A stretch of 39,474 bases of DNA from Microbacteriaceae bacterium PS02067 (GCA_029960085.1 JASCPG010000024.1:1-39474); one strand, 5' to 3'; counted from the first letter of the stretch, positions 1-7,520 are shown. Program-made: numbers and translations. Notes: generated from the sequence alone by a model not told the origin.

Positions 1-116
1 CCTGCGGCGACGAGCACGCGCGCCGCCGCAGCCCCGCTCGCGCTCCCGGCGCCCGCCACCAGCACCGTCCGCCCGGCGACCGCTGCCGGGCGCCGCGGAA
101 TCGACGCCTCAGCCAT
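1..116 (-). CDS. Short-chain dehydrogenase/reductase, N-terminus only (partial)
   Basis: Only the first 38 codons lie in the window; the gene runs off the left edge. The N-terminus reads as a hydrophobic strand, a glycine-rich turn (VLVAGAGSASG, residues 18-28) and a hydrophobic helix. This is the dinucleotide-binding turn that opens short-chain dehydrogenases/reductases; the usual leading Thr of TGxxxGxG is Ala here. Family members are NAD(P)-dependent oxidoreductases; the substrate cannot be told from this piece. The ATG overlaps the stop codon of the DUF6421-like gene (shared string ATGGCTGA), so the two are almost certainly one translationally coupled operon. A non-SDR Rossmann protein is possible with so few residues. 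Confidence 0.65.
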   Translation of the reverse strand, partial: MAEASIPRRPAAVAGRTVLVAGAGSASGAAAARVLVAA

Positions 117-1524
117 CACGCCCCGTGATGCCCTCGGTCGACGCGATCACGCCGCGCATCTTCTTCTCGAGGGCCTCGAAGAACATCGACAGCGGGAACT
201 CGTCGTCGAGCACCGCGTCGGTATACCCCTTCGGCGCCCCCGCGAGCACCTCGAGCGGCAGCCCGCGCGCCCACTGCGAGGCCGGGTGCGGAGTCACGAC
301 CGAGCGGACGAGGTCGTATGCGGCGAGCCAGTGCGCCGTCTTCGGGCGGTCGATCGACTCCCAATAGAGGCGGTCGATGGCATCCGCGAGTTCGACGACG
401 GCCCCGGGCACCTGGTCCCAATCGAACGCGAGCTGCGTGTCCGTCCAGTGCAGCACGCCCCGCTGGTGGAGCCACGCGAACAGCAGCTGGCCGCCGAGCC
501 CGTCGTAGTTGCGCACGCGCGAACCTGTGATCGCGAAGCGGAAGATCCGGTCGAAGATCACCGCCTGCTGCACGAGTCGCGCACGATGGCCGATCGTGTC
601 GCCGCGCTCGCCGAGCGCCACGCACTCGCGGAACGCCGTGAGGTCGCAGCGCAGCTCCTCGAGGGAGTACAGGAAGAACGGCATCCGCTGCTTGATCATG
701 AACGGGTCGAACGGCAGGTCGCCGCGCATGTGCGTGCGGTCGTGGATGAGGTCCCACATGACGAAGACCTCCTCCGCGAGGCGCTGGTCGTCGAGCATGC
801 GGGCGGTGCCTTCCGGCACGTCGAGCTTCGTGATGTCGGATGCCGCGGCCACGACCCGACGGAAGCGCGCGGCCTCGCGGTCCTGGAAGATCGCGCCCCA
901 CGTGAAGGCGGGGATCTCGCGCATCGCGACAGTCTCGGGGAAGAGCACCGCCGAGTTCGTGTCGTACCCCGGGGTGAAATCGATGAGGCGGAGGCTCACG
1001 AACAGCCCGTTCGTGTAGGTGCCCTCGAGCTCTGCGACGAACTCCGGCCAGATCACTTCGCACAGGACCGCCTCGAAGAAGCGGTTCCGCGACCCGTTCT
1101 GCGTGTACATGGGGAAGACGACGAGGTGCGCGAGCCCGTCGATCCGGTCGCGCTGCGGCTGGAAGGCGACGAGCGAATCGAGGAAGTCGGGCACCGCGAA
1201 GCCGCCGTCCGCCCACCGGTCCAGGTCGATGACGGATGCCGCGAGGTACTCCTCGTCGTGGGGGAACAGCGGTGCGAGAGCACGGATCGCCGCCGTCAGG
1301 GTCGCGACGTGGCCGCGCGCGGCGTCGTGGTCGGCGGCATCGGGGATCGACCCGTCCTGCGCCTGCATCGCCTGCAGTGCGATGGCGGCGCCCTTCAGCG
1401 CGAGCCACGCGGGCTGCTGCTCGACCGGGCGCCCGTCTTCGACGACCTGCGTTGTCGGTCGGTCGTCTTCGACGACCTCGGGCTCACCGATGATGGACGT
1501 CGGGGATGACGTGGTCAGGGACAT
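109..1524 (-). CDS. DUF6421-like protein with a gluzincin-like HxxxH...EExRxD motif
   Basis: A 471-residue soluble protein without signal peptide. I associate it from memory with the uncharacterised DUF6421 family of Microbacteriaceae. The start is the ATG at 1524, preceded by GGAGG seven bases upstream; an in-frame start 69 bases further out lacks such a site. The N-terminus carries two short repeats (VVEDDRP, VVEDGRP, residues 17-33) that look disordered. Residues 261-265 read HDRTH and, 24-25 residues on, LEELRCD (288-294). That is the spacing of zinc gluzincin peptidases (HExxH plus a downstream Glu helix), and the second part recalls the EECRAE motif of dipeptidyl peptidase III; the catalytic Glu would be Asp. 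Function is unknown. It is co-transcribed with an SDR gene and divergent from an Lrp-type regulator, its likely controller. Confidence 0.75.
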   Translation of the reverse strand: MSLTTSSPTSIIGEPEVVEDDRPTTQVVEDGRPVEQQPAWLALKGAAIALQAMQAQDGSIPDAADHDAARGHVATLTAAIRALAPLFPHDEEYLAASVIDLDRWADGGFAVPDFLDSLVAFQPQRDRIDGLAHLVVFPMYTQNGSRNRFFEAVLCEVIWPEFVAELEGTYTNGLFVSLRLIDFTPGYDTNSAVLFPETVAMREIPAFTWGAIFQDREAARFRRVVAAASDITKLDVPEGTARMLDDQRLAEEVFVMWDLIHDRTHMRGDLPFDPFMIKQRMPFFLYSLEELRCDLTAFRECVALGERGDTIGHRARLVQQAVIFDRIFRFAITGSRVRNYDGLGGQLLFAWLHQRGVLHWTDTQLAFDWDQVPGAVVELADAIDRLYWESIDRPKTAHWLAAYDLVRSVVTPHPASQWARGLPLEVLAGAPKGYTDAVLDDEFPLSMFFEALEKKMRGVIASTEGITGRDG

Positions 1525-1558
1525 GGGAAACCTCCGATCGCGCGTGGCAGGAATATTT

Positions 1559-1574
1559 ACGGCCATAGTGCCGT
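1559..1574. promoter_or_regulatory. Candidate Lrp-type operator in the divergent promoter region
   Basis: In the 71-bp gap between the divergent DUF6421-like and Lrp/AsnC genes, ACGGC and GCCGT form an inverted repeat with a 6-bp spacer. Lrp/AsnC proteins bind short imperfect palindromes and usually control themselves and the divergent neighbour. The repeat lies next to an AT-rich TAAATA string that could be the -10 of the minus-strand operon. This is a candidate only; the arms are short. Confidence 0.35.
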
Positions 1575-1582
1575 GTCTCCGA

Positions 1583-1588
1583 TATTGT
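1583..1588 (+). promoter_or_regulatory. -10 box of the Lrp/AsnC gene, probably leaderless
   Basis: TATTGT ends seven bases before the ATG at 1596. There is no Shine-Dalgarno sequence in those seven bases, so transcription would start at or next to the initiation codon. Confidence 0.5.
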
Positions 1589-1595
1589 TCCATGC

Positions 1596-2042
1596 ATGGA
1601 AGATGCTGTCGACCGTCAGATCGTCGCCGAGGTCTCGCGGGACGGGCGGGTGACGCTCGCGGATCTCTCCGCCGCAGTGGGCCTGTCTGTCTCCGCGGTC
1701 CAGGCGCGCCTCAAGCGACTCGAGGCGCGCGGCGTGATCACCGGCTACCGCGCGACGGTGGATGCCGAGGCCGTCGGGCGTCCGCTCGCGGCGTTCATCG
1801 AGATCACCCCGCTCGACGCCGCCCAGCCCGACACCGCACCCGAACTGCTCGAGCACCTCGATGCGATCGAGGCGTGCCACTCGATCGCCGGCGACGCCGC
1901 CTACATGCTGTTCGCACGCGTGGCATCCCCGCGCGCGCTCGAAGACCTCGTGCGGGAGATCCGCCTCGCGGCGAACGTCCGCACCCGCACGACCGTCGTG
2001 CTGCAGACCTTCTTCGAGCACCGCCCGACCGTCCCCGCGTGA
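1596..2042 (+). CDS. Lrp/AsnC family transcriptional regulator
   Basis: 148 residues, the usual length for the family. Residues 1-60 form the N-terminal winged helix-turn-helix: DRQIVAEVSRDGR, then the recognition region LSVSAVQARLKRLEARGVI and the following wing GYRATVD. Residues 65-148 are the alpha/beta ligand-binding and oligomerisation (RAM) domain. Such regulators bind amino acids or related small molecules and act as dimers or octamers on nearby promoters. The gene diverges from the DUF6421-like/SDR operon with 71 bp between them, so that operon is the likely target. An out-of-frame ATG lies four bases upstream of the chosen start; the frame and the HTH fit only the ATG at 1596. Confidence 0.9.
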   Translation: MEDAVDRQIVAEVSRDGRVTLADLSAAVGLSVSAVQARLKRLEARGVITGYRATVDAEAVGRPLAAFIEITPLDAAQPDTAPELLEHLDAIEACHSIAGDAAYMLFARVASPRALEDLVREIRLAANVRTRTTVVLQTFFEHRPTVPA

Positions 2043-2116
2043 CGCCGGCGGGCATCCGTCCCCGCGGAGCATCGCCAATACATCCCGCGACGGATGCCGC
2101 GCAGCGACCGGTCGCG

Positions 2117-2122
2117 TAGCGT
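2117..2122 (+). promoter_or_regulatory. -10 box of the histidine kinase/response regulator operon, probably leaderless
   Basis: TAGCGT followed by six bases (cgaagc) and the GTG start at 2129. The ten-base string TAGCGTCGAA recurs in front of the ABC transporter ATPase gene (4548), so the two units probably use the same sigma factor and leaderless initiation. Confidence 0.5.
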
Positions 2123-2128
2123 CGAAGC

Positions 2129-3310
2129 GTGTTCCGCAGCCTCACCCGTACGCAACTGGTCGTCGACGTCGTCGTCGGTGGGGTCTTCGCGCTGCTGGTG
2201 CTGCCCGTCGACCTCTCCATCGGGAGGTTCACCGCCGCGAACGCGCTCGGGACGGCGCTCGTCGCGGTGCTCATGGGTGGCGCTCTCGCCGTCCGCCGAC
2301 TCTCACCCGCCCTCGCCCTGACCGTCGCATGGGTGGGCGCGCTTGTGCAGATGGCGATGGGACGGCCGCCGAGCCTCGCCGACGTCGCGATCTTCGGCGT
2401 GCTGTACGCGACCGCGGCGTACGGTTCGCGGCGCGTGTTCTGGGCGGGACTCATCTCGGTCGGCGTCGGCGCCGCCGCGATCACGGCGTACGTCATGGGG
2501 CCCGTGACTGTCGATCGCTTCGACGCGGCCAGCATCAGCGTGGCCCTCGCCGTGCTCATCGCCGCGGCGTTCGGGCTCGGCCTCGCCTGGACGACCGGTG
2601 CCCTCGTTCGCACCGGCATCCGCGCGCGCGAGAACCGGCGTGCGCAGGAGGTCGCCGAGGCGCAGACCGCCGCAGAGATCGAACGCACCCGGATCGCGCG
2701 CGACATGCACGACGTCGTCGCGCACTCGCTCGCCGTCGTGATCGCGCAGGCCGACGGTGCCCGGTACGCCGCGGCATCCGACCCCGCGGCGGCGACGGCG
2801 GCGCTCGGCACCATCTCGACGACGGCGCGTGCCGCGCTCGCCGACGTCCGGATGCTGCTGACCCAACTCCGCCACACCGAGGCGCAGGGGCCGCAGCCGA
2901 CCCTCGGCGACCTCGAACAGCTGTACGCGCAGGTGCGGGCGGCGGGGGTCGAGCTGCAGGTCGATGTCGACCCCGCGCCGCGGGGCGACATCGCGGCGTC
3001 CGTGCAACTGGCCGTCTACCGGATTCTGCAGGAAGCGCTCACCAACGCGATGCGGCACGGCCGCGGCGGCCCCGTCGAGGTCGCGCTCGCGTGGCACGAT
3101 GACCGTGTGGACCTCACCGTGCAGAACGCCGTGGCCGCGCGCCCGGCATCGGACCCTCTCGTCGCCCCGACCGAGCAGGCGCCCCGCGGGCACGGCCTCA
3201 TCGGCATGCGGGAGCGCGCGCAGCTCGTCGGCGGTCGGGTCGACGCGGGCCCCGACGGCGCCGGCCGTTTCGTCGTGCACGCCGTGATCCCGATCCAGGC
3301 CGCCGCATGA
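2129..3310 (+). CDS. Sensor histidine kinase, NarL/DesK-like (HisKA_3 type)
   Basis: 393 residues. Residues about 10-160 contain five or six hydrophobic segments with very short loops, so there is no large extracellular sensor; the stimulus is probably in or at the membrane. A short linker helix (165-187) leads to the HisKA_3 dimerisation box RDMHDVVAHSL, with the phospho-accepting His at 194. The HATPase_c domain follows, with the N box in the stretch ILQEALTNAMRHG and the G box GHGLIGMRERA near the C-terminus. The kinase autophosphorylates and passes phosphate to the response regulator whose ATG overlaps its stop codon (ATGA). The start is GTG, chosen because it follows a TAGCGT -10 box by six bases. 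Its signal and target are not visible, but an ABC exporter with the same promoter string lies just downstream. Confidence 0.9.
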   Translation: MFRSLTRTQLVVDVVVGGVFALLVLPVDLSIGRFTAANALGTALVAVLMGGALAVRRLSPALALTVAWVGALVQMAMGRPPSLADVAIFGVLYATAAYGSRRVFWAGLISVGVGAAAITAYVMGPVTVDRFDAASISVALAVLIAAAFGLGLAWTTGALVRTGIRARENRRAQEVAEAQTAAEIERTRIARDMHDVVAHSLAVVIAQADGARYAAASDPAAATAALGTISTTARAALADVRMLLTQLRHTEAQGPQPTLGDLEQLYAQVRAAGVELQVDVDPAPRGDIAASVQLAVYRILQEALTNAMRHGRGGPVEVALAWHDDRVDLTVQNAVAARPASDPLVAPTEQAPRGHGLIGMRERAQLVGGRVDAGPDGAGRFVVHAVIPIQAAA

Positions 3311-3966
3311 CCGCTCCGATCCGGGTCGCGCTCGTCGACGACCAGGCCCTCTTCCGCGCCGGCATCCGCATGGTCATCGATTCGCAGCCCGACCTCGAGG
3401 TCGTCGGCGAGGCGGGGGACGGCGCCGAGGGGCTCCGCGTCATCCGGCAGACGCGCCCCGACGTCGTGCTGATGGACATCCGGATGCCCGTCATGGACGG
3501 CCTCGCCGCCACCGCCGACCTCCTCGCCGACCCGACCTTCGGCGACGCGGTGCCGAAGGTCGTCATGCTGACGACCTTCGATCTCGACGAGGCCGCTGCC
3601 CGCGCCATCCGGCAGGGTGCGAGCGGGTTCCTGCTGAAGGATGCCGATCCGGAGTTCCTGCTCGCCGCGATCCGCACGGTCCACGCCGGGTCGTCGGTCA
3701 TCGCCGCTTCCGCGACCCGCGACCTGTTCGCGCACTTCTCCGGCCCCGCCGCGGCCCCCGTGCCGCCCGCCTACGGCGAGCTCACCGACCGAGAGCGGGA
3801 GATCTTCGCGCTCGCCGCCCGCGGACTCTCCAACGCCGAGATCGCACAGCGCGAGTTCCTCTCCGAGGCGACCGTGAAGACCCACATCAGCCGCATCCTC
3901 GGCAAGCTCGCGCTCCGCGATCGGGTGCAGCTCGTCGTCTTCGCGTTCGAGCACGGCCTCGTCTGA
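3307..3966 (+). CDS. Response regulator, NarL/FixJ family with LuxR-type HTH
   Basis: 219 residues, standard for the family. The receiver domain spans residues 5-125, with acidic pocket DD at 11-12, phospho-acceptor Asp57 in VVLMDIRMP, the conserved Thr in LTTFD and Lys in LLKDAD. The output domain is the last 62 residues: a LuxR-type helix-turn-helix with the motif LTDREREIFALAARGLSNAEIA followed by TVKTHISRIL. It overlaps the kinase gene by four bases and is its cognate regulator. The stop codon lies inside the first copy of the 163-bp repeat that fills the next 430 bp, so the 3' end of this mRNA is made of repeat sequence. Its likely targets are its own operon or the downstream ABC exporter, by position only. 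Confidence 0.92.
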   Translation: MTAPIRVALVDDQALFRAGIRMVIDSQPDLEVVGEAGDGAEGLRVIRQTRPDVVLMDIRMPVMDGLAATADLLADPTFGDAVPKVVMLTTFDLDEAAARAIRQGASGFLLKDADPEFLLAAIRTVHAGSSVIAASATRDLFAHFSGPAAAPVPPAYGELTDREREIFALAARGLSNAEIAQREFLSEATVKTHISRILGKLALRDRVQLVVFAFEHGLV

Positions 3967-4391
3967 GTCGGTCTCCGCTGCGAAAGCAGGGTGATCGGGC
4001 CTATTGGGGCGTCCAGGTCGGTACCGGGGCCGATCCGCCCTGCTTTCGGAACGCGGGGGCCGCGTGCCAACCCGTGCCCGGGGCGCCCGGGCGCTGACCG
4101 CCGGGGCCGAACAGCGCGGCCTCGTCCGGGCCGGTCTCCGCTCCGAGAGCAGGGTGATCTGGCCGATTTGGGCGTCCAGGGCGGTGCCGGGGCCGGTGCG
4201 CCCTGCTTTCGCAACGCCGGTGCGCCGTGCCAGACCGTGCCCGGGGCGCCTGGGTGCTGGCCGACGGGGCCGAACAGCACGGCCTCGTCGGAGTCGGTTG
4301 CCGCTCCGAGAGCAGGGTGATCTGGCCGATTTGGGCGTCCAGGGCGGTGCCGAGGCCGGTGCGCCCTGCTTTCGGAACGCGGGGGCCTGGA
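3965..4391. repeat. Three tandem copies (2.6 units) of a 163-bp hairpin-forming intergenic element
   Basis: The block from the response regulator stop codon to about 4391 consists of copies starting at 3965, 4128 and 4291 (third copy partial). The period is exactly 163 bases, measured on the shared cggt...ccg string at 3969, 4132 and 4295. Each copy holds two inverted arms, with GCAGGGTGATC on one side and GCCCTGCTTTC about 45 bases later, able to pair over 10-20 bp. Because 163 is not a multiple of three, any reading frame shifts between copies, which argues against coding. It may end transcription or be a REP-like genomic repeat. Confidence 0.85.
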
Positions 4392-4547
4392 CGGACGCCG
4401 GCCGGATCCCCGCGCCGTGCCGCACCCCACGGCCCACATCCACCCGCCCCGCCCGCCCCGCCAACGCGCCGGCCCCCACCCCGGGATCATCCTCGCGATG
4501 TACGCGGGCGCGACCCGAGGCCGACGCGGCGGCGGCCGCACCGTTCG
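4392..4547. other. Unassigned GC-rich stretch between the repeat block and the ABC operon
   Basis: About 155 bases after the third repeat copy. It is rich in CCCGCCCCGCC-like runs and has no convincing coding signal, no clear -35 and no strong hairpin. It ends at the TAGCGT box of the ABC operon. Confidence 0.4.
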
Positions 4548-4553
4548 TAGCGT
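4548..4553 (+). promoter_or_regulatory. -10 box of the ABC exporter operon, probably leaderless
   Basis: TAGCGT followed by seven bases (cgaaggc) and the ATG at 4561. It shares the string TAGCGTCGAAG with the promoter of the two-component operon at 2117. Confidence 0.5.
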
Positions 4554-4560
4554 CGAAGGC

Positions 4561-5322
4561 ATGGAGATCACGACGACAGAGATGGGCCTTGCGGCCCGGG
4601 TGCAGAACCTCAGCAAGTCCTACGGCGCCGGCGAAAGCGGTGTCCGCGCCCTCGACGGGGTGACCGTCGGCATCCGCCGCGGCGAGTTCACAGCGATCAT
4701 GGGCCCCTCCGGCTCCGGCAAATCGACGCTCATGCACATCATGGCGGGGTTGGATGCCCCGACCGGCGGCCGCGTCTGGATCGGCGACACCGAGATCACG
4801 GGGCTCTCCGACCTGGAGATGACTATCCTGCGCCGCCGCCGCGTCGGGTTCGTCTTCCAGGCGTTCAACCTCGTGCCCACCCTCGATGTGCTGGGCAACA
4901 TCACGTTGCCGTTCGATCTCGACGGGCGCACGCCGTCGGCGCTCGAGCGCGCCCGCATCGACGGACTCATCGACACCCTCGGGCTGCGCTCGCGCGTGCG
5001 CCACCGCCCGCACGAACTGTCCGGCGGTCAGCAGCAGCGCGTCGCGATCGCGCGCGCCCTCGCGACCGCCCCCGACCTCGTCTTCGCCGACGAGCCGACC
5101 GGGAACCTCGACTCGCGCTCGAGCCGTGAAGTGCTGGCACTGCTCGCCGCCGCGAGCCGCGAGCACGGCCAGTCGATCGCGATGGTCACGCACGACCCCG
5201 TCGCGGCATCGCACGCCGACCGCGTGCTGTACCTCGGCGACGGCCGCATCGTCGCCGACAAGCCGCGCCAGAGCGCCGAGCAGGTCTCGGCCTTCATGCT
5301 CGCGGCGGAGGTGGCGGCGTGA
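4561..5322 (+). CDS. ABC transporter ATP-binding protein, LolD/MacB-like
   Basis: 253 residues, one nucleotide-binding domain. Walker A is GPSGSGKST (48-56), the Q-loop Gln is 100 in VFVFQ-type context, the signature is LSGGQQQR (153-160), Walker B is LVFADEPT (173-180) with GNLD as D-loop, and the switch His is 211 in VTHD. The FADEPTGNLD string and short length are typical of the MacB/LolD/FtsE-like exporter ATPases that pair with FtsX-domain permeases, which is exactly the next gene (GTGA overlap). The ATG at 4561 is chosen because the leaderless -10 box precedes it by seven bases and the family N-terminus starts there; longer in-frame starts reach into non-coding sequence. Substrate unknown; such systems often move antimicrobial peptides, lipids or lipoproteins. 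Confidence 0.93.
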   Translation: MEITTTEMGLAARVQNLSKSYGAGESGVRALDGVTVGIRRGEFTAIMGPSGSGKSTLMHIMAGLDAPTGGRVWIGDTEITGLSDLEMTILRRRRVGFVFQAFNLVPTLDVLGNITLPFDLDGRTPSALERARIDGLIDTLGLRSRVRHRPHELSGGQQQRVAIARALATAPDLVFADEPTGNLDSRSSREVLALLAAASREHGQSIAMVTHDPVAASHADRVLYLGDGRIVADKPRQSAEQVSAFMLAAEVAA

Positions 5323-6797
5323 GTGCGGTCGCCCGGGCGCCGCAACGGGCGGCGACGGATGCCGCGGACTCGCCTGCCCGCACGGCACCCGCCGGAGGGT
5401 GGCTGCGCGAGCGGGGGATGGGCGCGACCGTCCTCGTCGCCGGCATCTCCACCGCGTTCGGGGTGCTGCTCCTGAGCGCGAGCGGCTTCATCTCGGCGTG
5501 GGTCGGCAACGACCCCTACCTCGGCGGCGGGGAGACCCTCACGCTCATCCTCGGCATCCTGAGCGTCCTGCTCGTCGGCGTCGCCGTCTACGTCGCGGCG
5601 ATCGTGACGGCGAACACGTTCTCGACGATCATCGCCGGGCGGACGCGCCAGATCGCGCTGATGCGCCTCATCGGGGCGTCGGCGCGTTCGCAGCGCCGAC
5701 GGGTCGCCCAGCAGGGACTCGCGGTCGGACTCATCGGGGCAGGGCTCGGGCTCGTCCTCGGAACCGTCACCGCGGCGGGACTCCTCCTCTGGGCGAACAG
5801 CGCGCTCACGATCGACGTGTCGTACGACGTCATGCAGCCCGTGCTGCTGGTGCCGGCCGTCGTGGTCGCCCTCACCACGTGGTGCGGAGCGTGGGCGGGA
5901 TCGCGTCGCGTCCTCACGGTCACGCCGCTCGAGGCGATCGCGGGATCGACGCCGCGCACGCTCGACGAGGTGTCCGGATCGCGCGGTCGGAACGCCGCCG
6001 CGCTCATCCTCTTCATCATCGGTGCCGTGCTCCTCGCACTCGGCGTGCTGGCAGGGCTCCTGAACCCGCTCGGCGTCGTGATCGCCTTCTTCGGAGGCAT
6101 CCTGTCCTTCACGGGGCTGACCCTCGGCGCCGTGCGGATCATGCCGCCGATCCTGCGCCTCACGGGCCGGCTGTTCGGGCGTTCCGCGACCGCCCGCCTC
6201 GCGGCCGAGAACGCCCTGCGTTATCCGGAACGATCGAGCCGCATGGCGATCGGTGTCGTCATGGGCGTGACCCTCGTCGTCATGTTCGCGGTCGCGAACG
6301 AGTCGGTGAAGGTCGTGCTCACACGGTCGGCGGGAGGCGAGCCGCCCGCCGAGATGAGCCAGATCATGGACACGTTCGCCGCCATCATGATGGGCCTCGT
6401 CGCTGTGTCGGCCGTGATCGCCGCCGTCGGACTCGTGAACCTGCTGACGATCGGCGTCGTGCAGCGCCGTCGCGAACTGGGTCTCTTGCGGGCCCTCGGA
6501 CTCACGTCGGCGCAGGTGCGTCGGGTCGTCCTGCTCGAGGCGACGCATGTGACGATCACGGCCCTGCTCACGGGACTCCTGCTCGGCGTGGCGTACGGAT
6601 GGGTCGCCGCGCAGTCGCTGCTCGGCTCCGTCCAGGTGCCTCCCGCGTGGGCGTCGCCGACGCTCGTCGCACCGGCGATCCCGTGGGGTCCCGTCACCGT
6701 GGTCGTGATCGCGACGGCGGTGCTGACCCTCATCGCAGCCGTCGTCCCGACGCGGCTCGCCACCCGCGTAACCGCGGTGGAGGCCCTCGCCGAGTAG
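5319..6797 (+). CDS. FtsX-family ABC transporter permease
   Basis: 492 residues. After a 35-residue cytoplasmic, Ala-rich N-terminus come hydrophobic segments near 38-60, 72-98, 130-155 and 172-192, then a second cluster near 230-275 and a last one (about 305-325, 360-385, 405-430, 450-480). The repeated FtsX signatures are visible twice: a basic segment after a membrane helix (GRTRQIALMRLIGASARSQ, and RRRELGLLRALGLTSAQVR), as expected for a protein with two FtsX cores. It works with the upstream ATPase (four-base GTGA overlap) as an exporter or a mechanical release machine. There is no large extracellular MacB-type domain, so it resembles the short actinobacterial exporters that accompany two-component systems. 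A terminator hairpin follows 12 bases after the stop. Confidence 0.9.
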   Translation: MSAVARAPQRAATDAADSPARTAPAGGWLRERGMGATVLVAGISTAFGVLLLSASGFISAWVGNDPYLGGGETLTLILGILSVLLVGVAVYVAAIVTANTFSTIIAGRTRQIALMRLIGASARSQRRRVAQQGLAVGLIGAGLGLVLGTVTAAGLLLWANSALTIDVSYDVMQPVLLVPAVVVALTTWCGAWAGSRRVLTVTPLEAIAGSTPRTLDEVSGSRGRNAAALILFIIGAVLLALGVLAGLLNPLGVVIAFFGGILSFTGLTLGAVRIMPPILRLTGRLFGRSATARLAAENALRYPERSSRMAIGVVMGVTLVVMFAVANESVKVVLTRSAGGEPPAEMSQIMDTFAAIMMGLVAVSAVIAAVGLVNLLTIGVVQRRRELGLLRALGLTSAQVRRVVLLEATHVTITALLTGLLLGVAYGWVAAQSLLGSVQVPPAWASPTLVAPAIPWGPVTVVVIATAVLTLIAAVVPTRLATRVTAVEALAE

Positions 6798-6809
6798 ACG
6801 GCGGAACGG

Positions 6810-6842
6810 GAACGGGGTCGGCCGTATGGGTCGGCCCCGTTC
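6810..6842 (+). terminator. Terminator hairpin after the ABC exporter operon
   Basis: GAACGGGGTCGGCC and GGTCGGCCCCGTTC pair over 14 bp (two G-U) around a five-base loop, 12 bases after the permease stop codon. There is no U-run, which is common for actinobacterial terminators. Confidence 0.7.
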
Positions 6843-6919
6843 GGGCTGTCCGGCCGGTCGGTGGCACAGGCGGCTCCGCGGTCCGAGTCGGCCGTGTGAC
6901 GCGGCCGGACCGTTGTAGG

Positions 6920-7426
6920 TCAGACGGATGCCTCGGGCTCCGGATCGTGCGCCCAGGTCGGGGCGAGCGCCCGGAGCCGGGCGCCGCGCCACTGCCAGGT
7001 CGCCCAGAGCACCGGCCACAGCGCGGGCGCCGCGGCACCGCCGATGACGAGTCGCTCGCGCCACAGCGTTCTGAGCGGGTCGCCCGGGGCGGGGGAGACC
7101 GCCATCTGGTGGTCCCAGACGTCGAGCGCCGCAAGCGGCCCGGTGAGCGGGATGCCGCTGTCGCGGAGGATGCGCACCGCTCCCCGGGCATCCTGCACAT
7201 GGCGCTCGCTCACGTGGATGAGCTGGTCGCCGAGCGGCAGGGAGCCCACCCGCATGCGCACGGGCACATCCGCGCCGCTTTCGAGCGTCGTCGGCATCCC
7301 CGTCGCCTCCATCGGTGCGAGGTCGATCAGCGGACCGTACAGTTCGGCGACCGCGCGGGGCGAGTGCAGTGCGCGCCAGGCCGCGTCGGCATCGCAGTCG
7401 AGCACGAGCTTCAGCATGATGCGCAT
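6920..7426 (-). CDS. SRPBCC/START-like small protein
   Basis: 168 residues, soluble, no signal peptide. The N-terminus (LKLVLDCDADAAWRALHSPRAVAELYG, abbreviated by its first strand and helix) fits the opening of SRPBCC proteins: a beta-strand, then a helix with a conserved Trp and a 'Pro...ValAla' turn. A run of strands with SGADVPVRMRVG, GDQLIHVSERHV and AVRILRDSG follows, then a Trp-rich C-terminal helix (ALWPVLWATWQWRGARL). SRPBCC folds bind hydrophobic ligands; no ligand can be named. The start chosen is the ATG at 7426; a second ATG nine bases in is possible. The gene diverges from the beta-glucosidase with about 80 bp between its start and the CebR-type operator, so shared control is possible but unproven. 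Confidence 0.65.
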   Translation of the reverse strand: MRIMLKLVLDCDADAAWRALHSPRAVAELYGPLIDLAPMEATGMPTTLESGADVPVRMRVGSLPLGDQLIHVSERHVQDARGAVRILRDSGIPLTGPLAALDVWDHQMAVSPAPGDPLRTLWRERLVIGGAAAPALWPVLWATWQWRGARLRALAPTWAHDPEPEASV

Positions 7427-7501
7427 GGCCCCAGTCTGACAGTCGCCCGCGGCGTCGCGGCGCGAGCGAGTCGGGGCGAAGCGGATGTCGCCGAAGTCGA
7501 G

Positions 7502-7507
7502 TAGCGT
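7502..7507 (+). promoter_or_regulatory. -10 box of the GH3 beta-glucosidase gene
   Basis: TAGCGT, whose last base is the first base of the CebR-type palindrome. Initiation would fall near 7513-7514, inside the operator. The start codon is about 46 bases further on and has its own ribosome site, so this transcript is not leaderless. Confidence 0.45.
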
Positions 7508-7520
7508 GGGAGCGCTCCCA
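7507..7520. promoter_or_regulatory. CebR-type (LacI family) operator, perfect 14-bp palindrome
   Basis: TGGGAGCGCTCCCA is a perfect palindrome and is the consensus operator known for CebR, the LacI-family cellobiose/cello-oligosaccharide repressor of Streptomyces. It overlaps the inferred -10 box and transcription start of the beta-glucosidase gene, the position expected for simple repression. No cebR gene lies in the window, so the repressor would be encoded elsewhere. Confidence 0.85.

Noticed and set aside
1525..1593. Longer N-terminus for the DUF6421-like protein
   Set aside because: No ribosome site, and it would cover the intergenic palindrome; the ATG at 1524 follows GGAGG.
3991..4663. 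Plus- and minus-strand frames through the 163-bp repeat that give repeated Pro/Arg-rich peptides
   Set aside because: The repeat period is not a multiple of three, so the peptides shift frame between copies; composition is that of non-coding GC-rich DNA.
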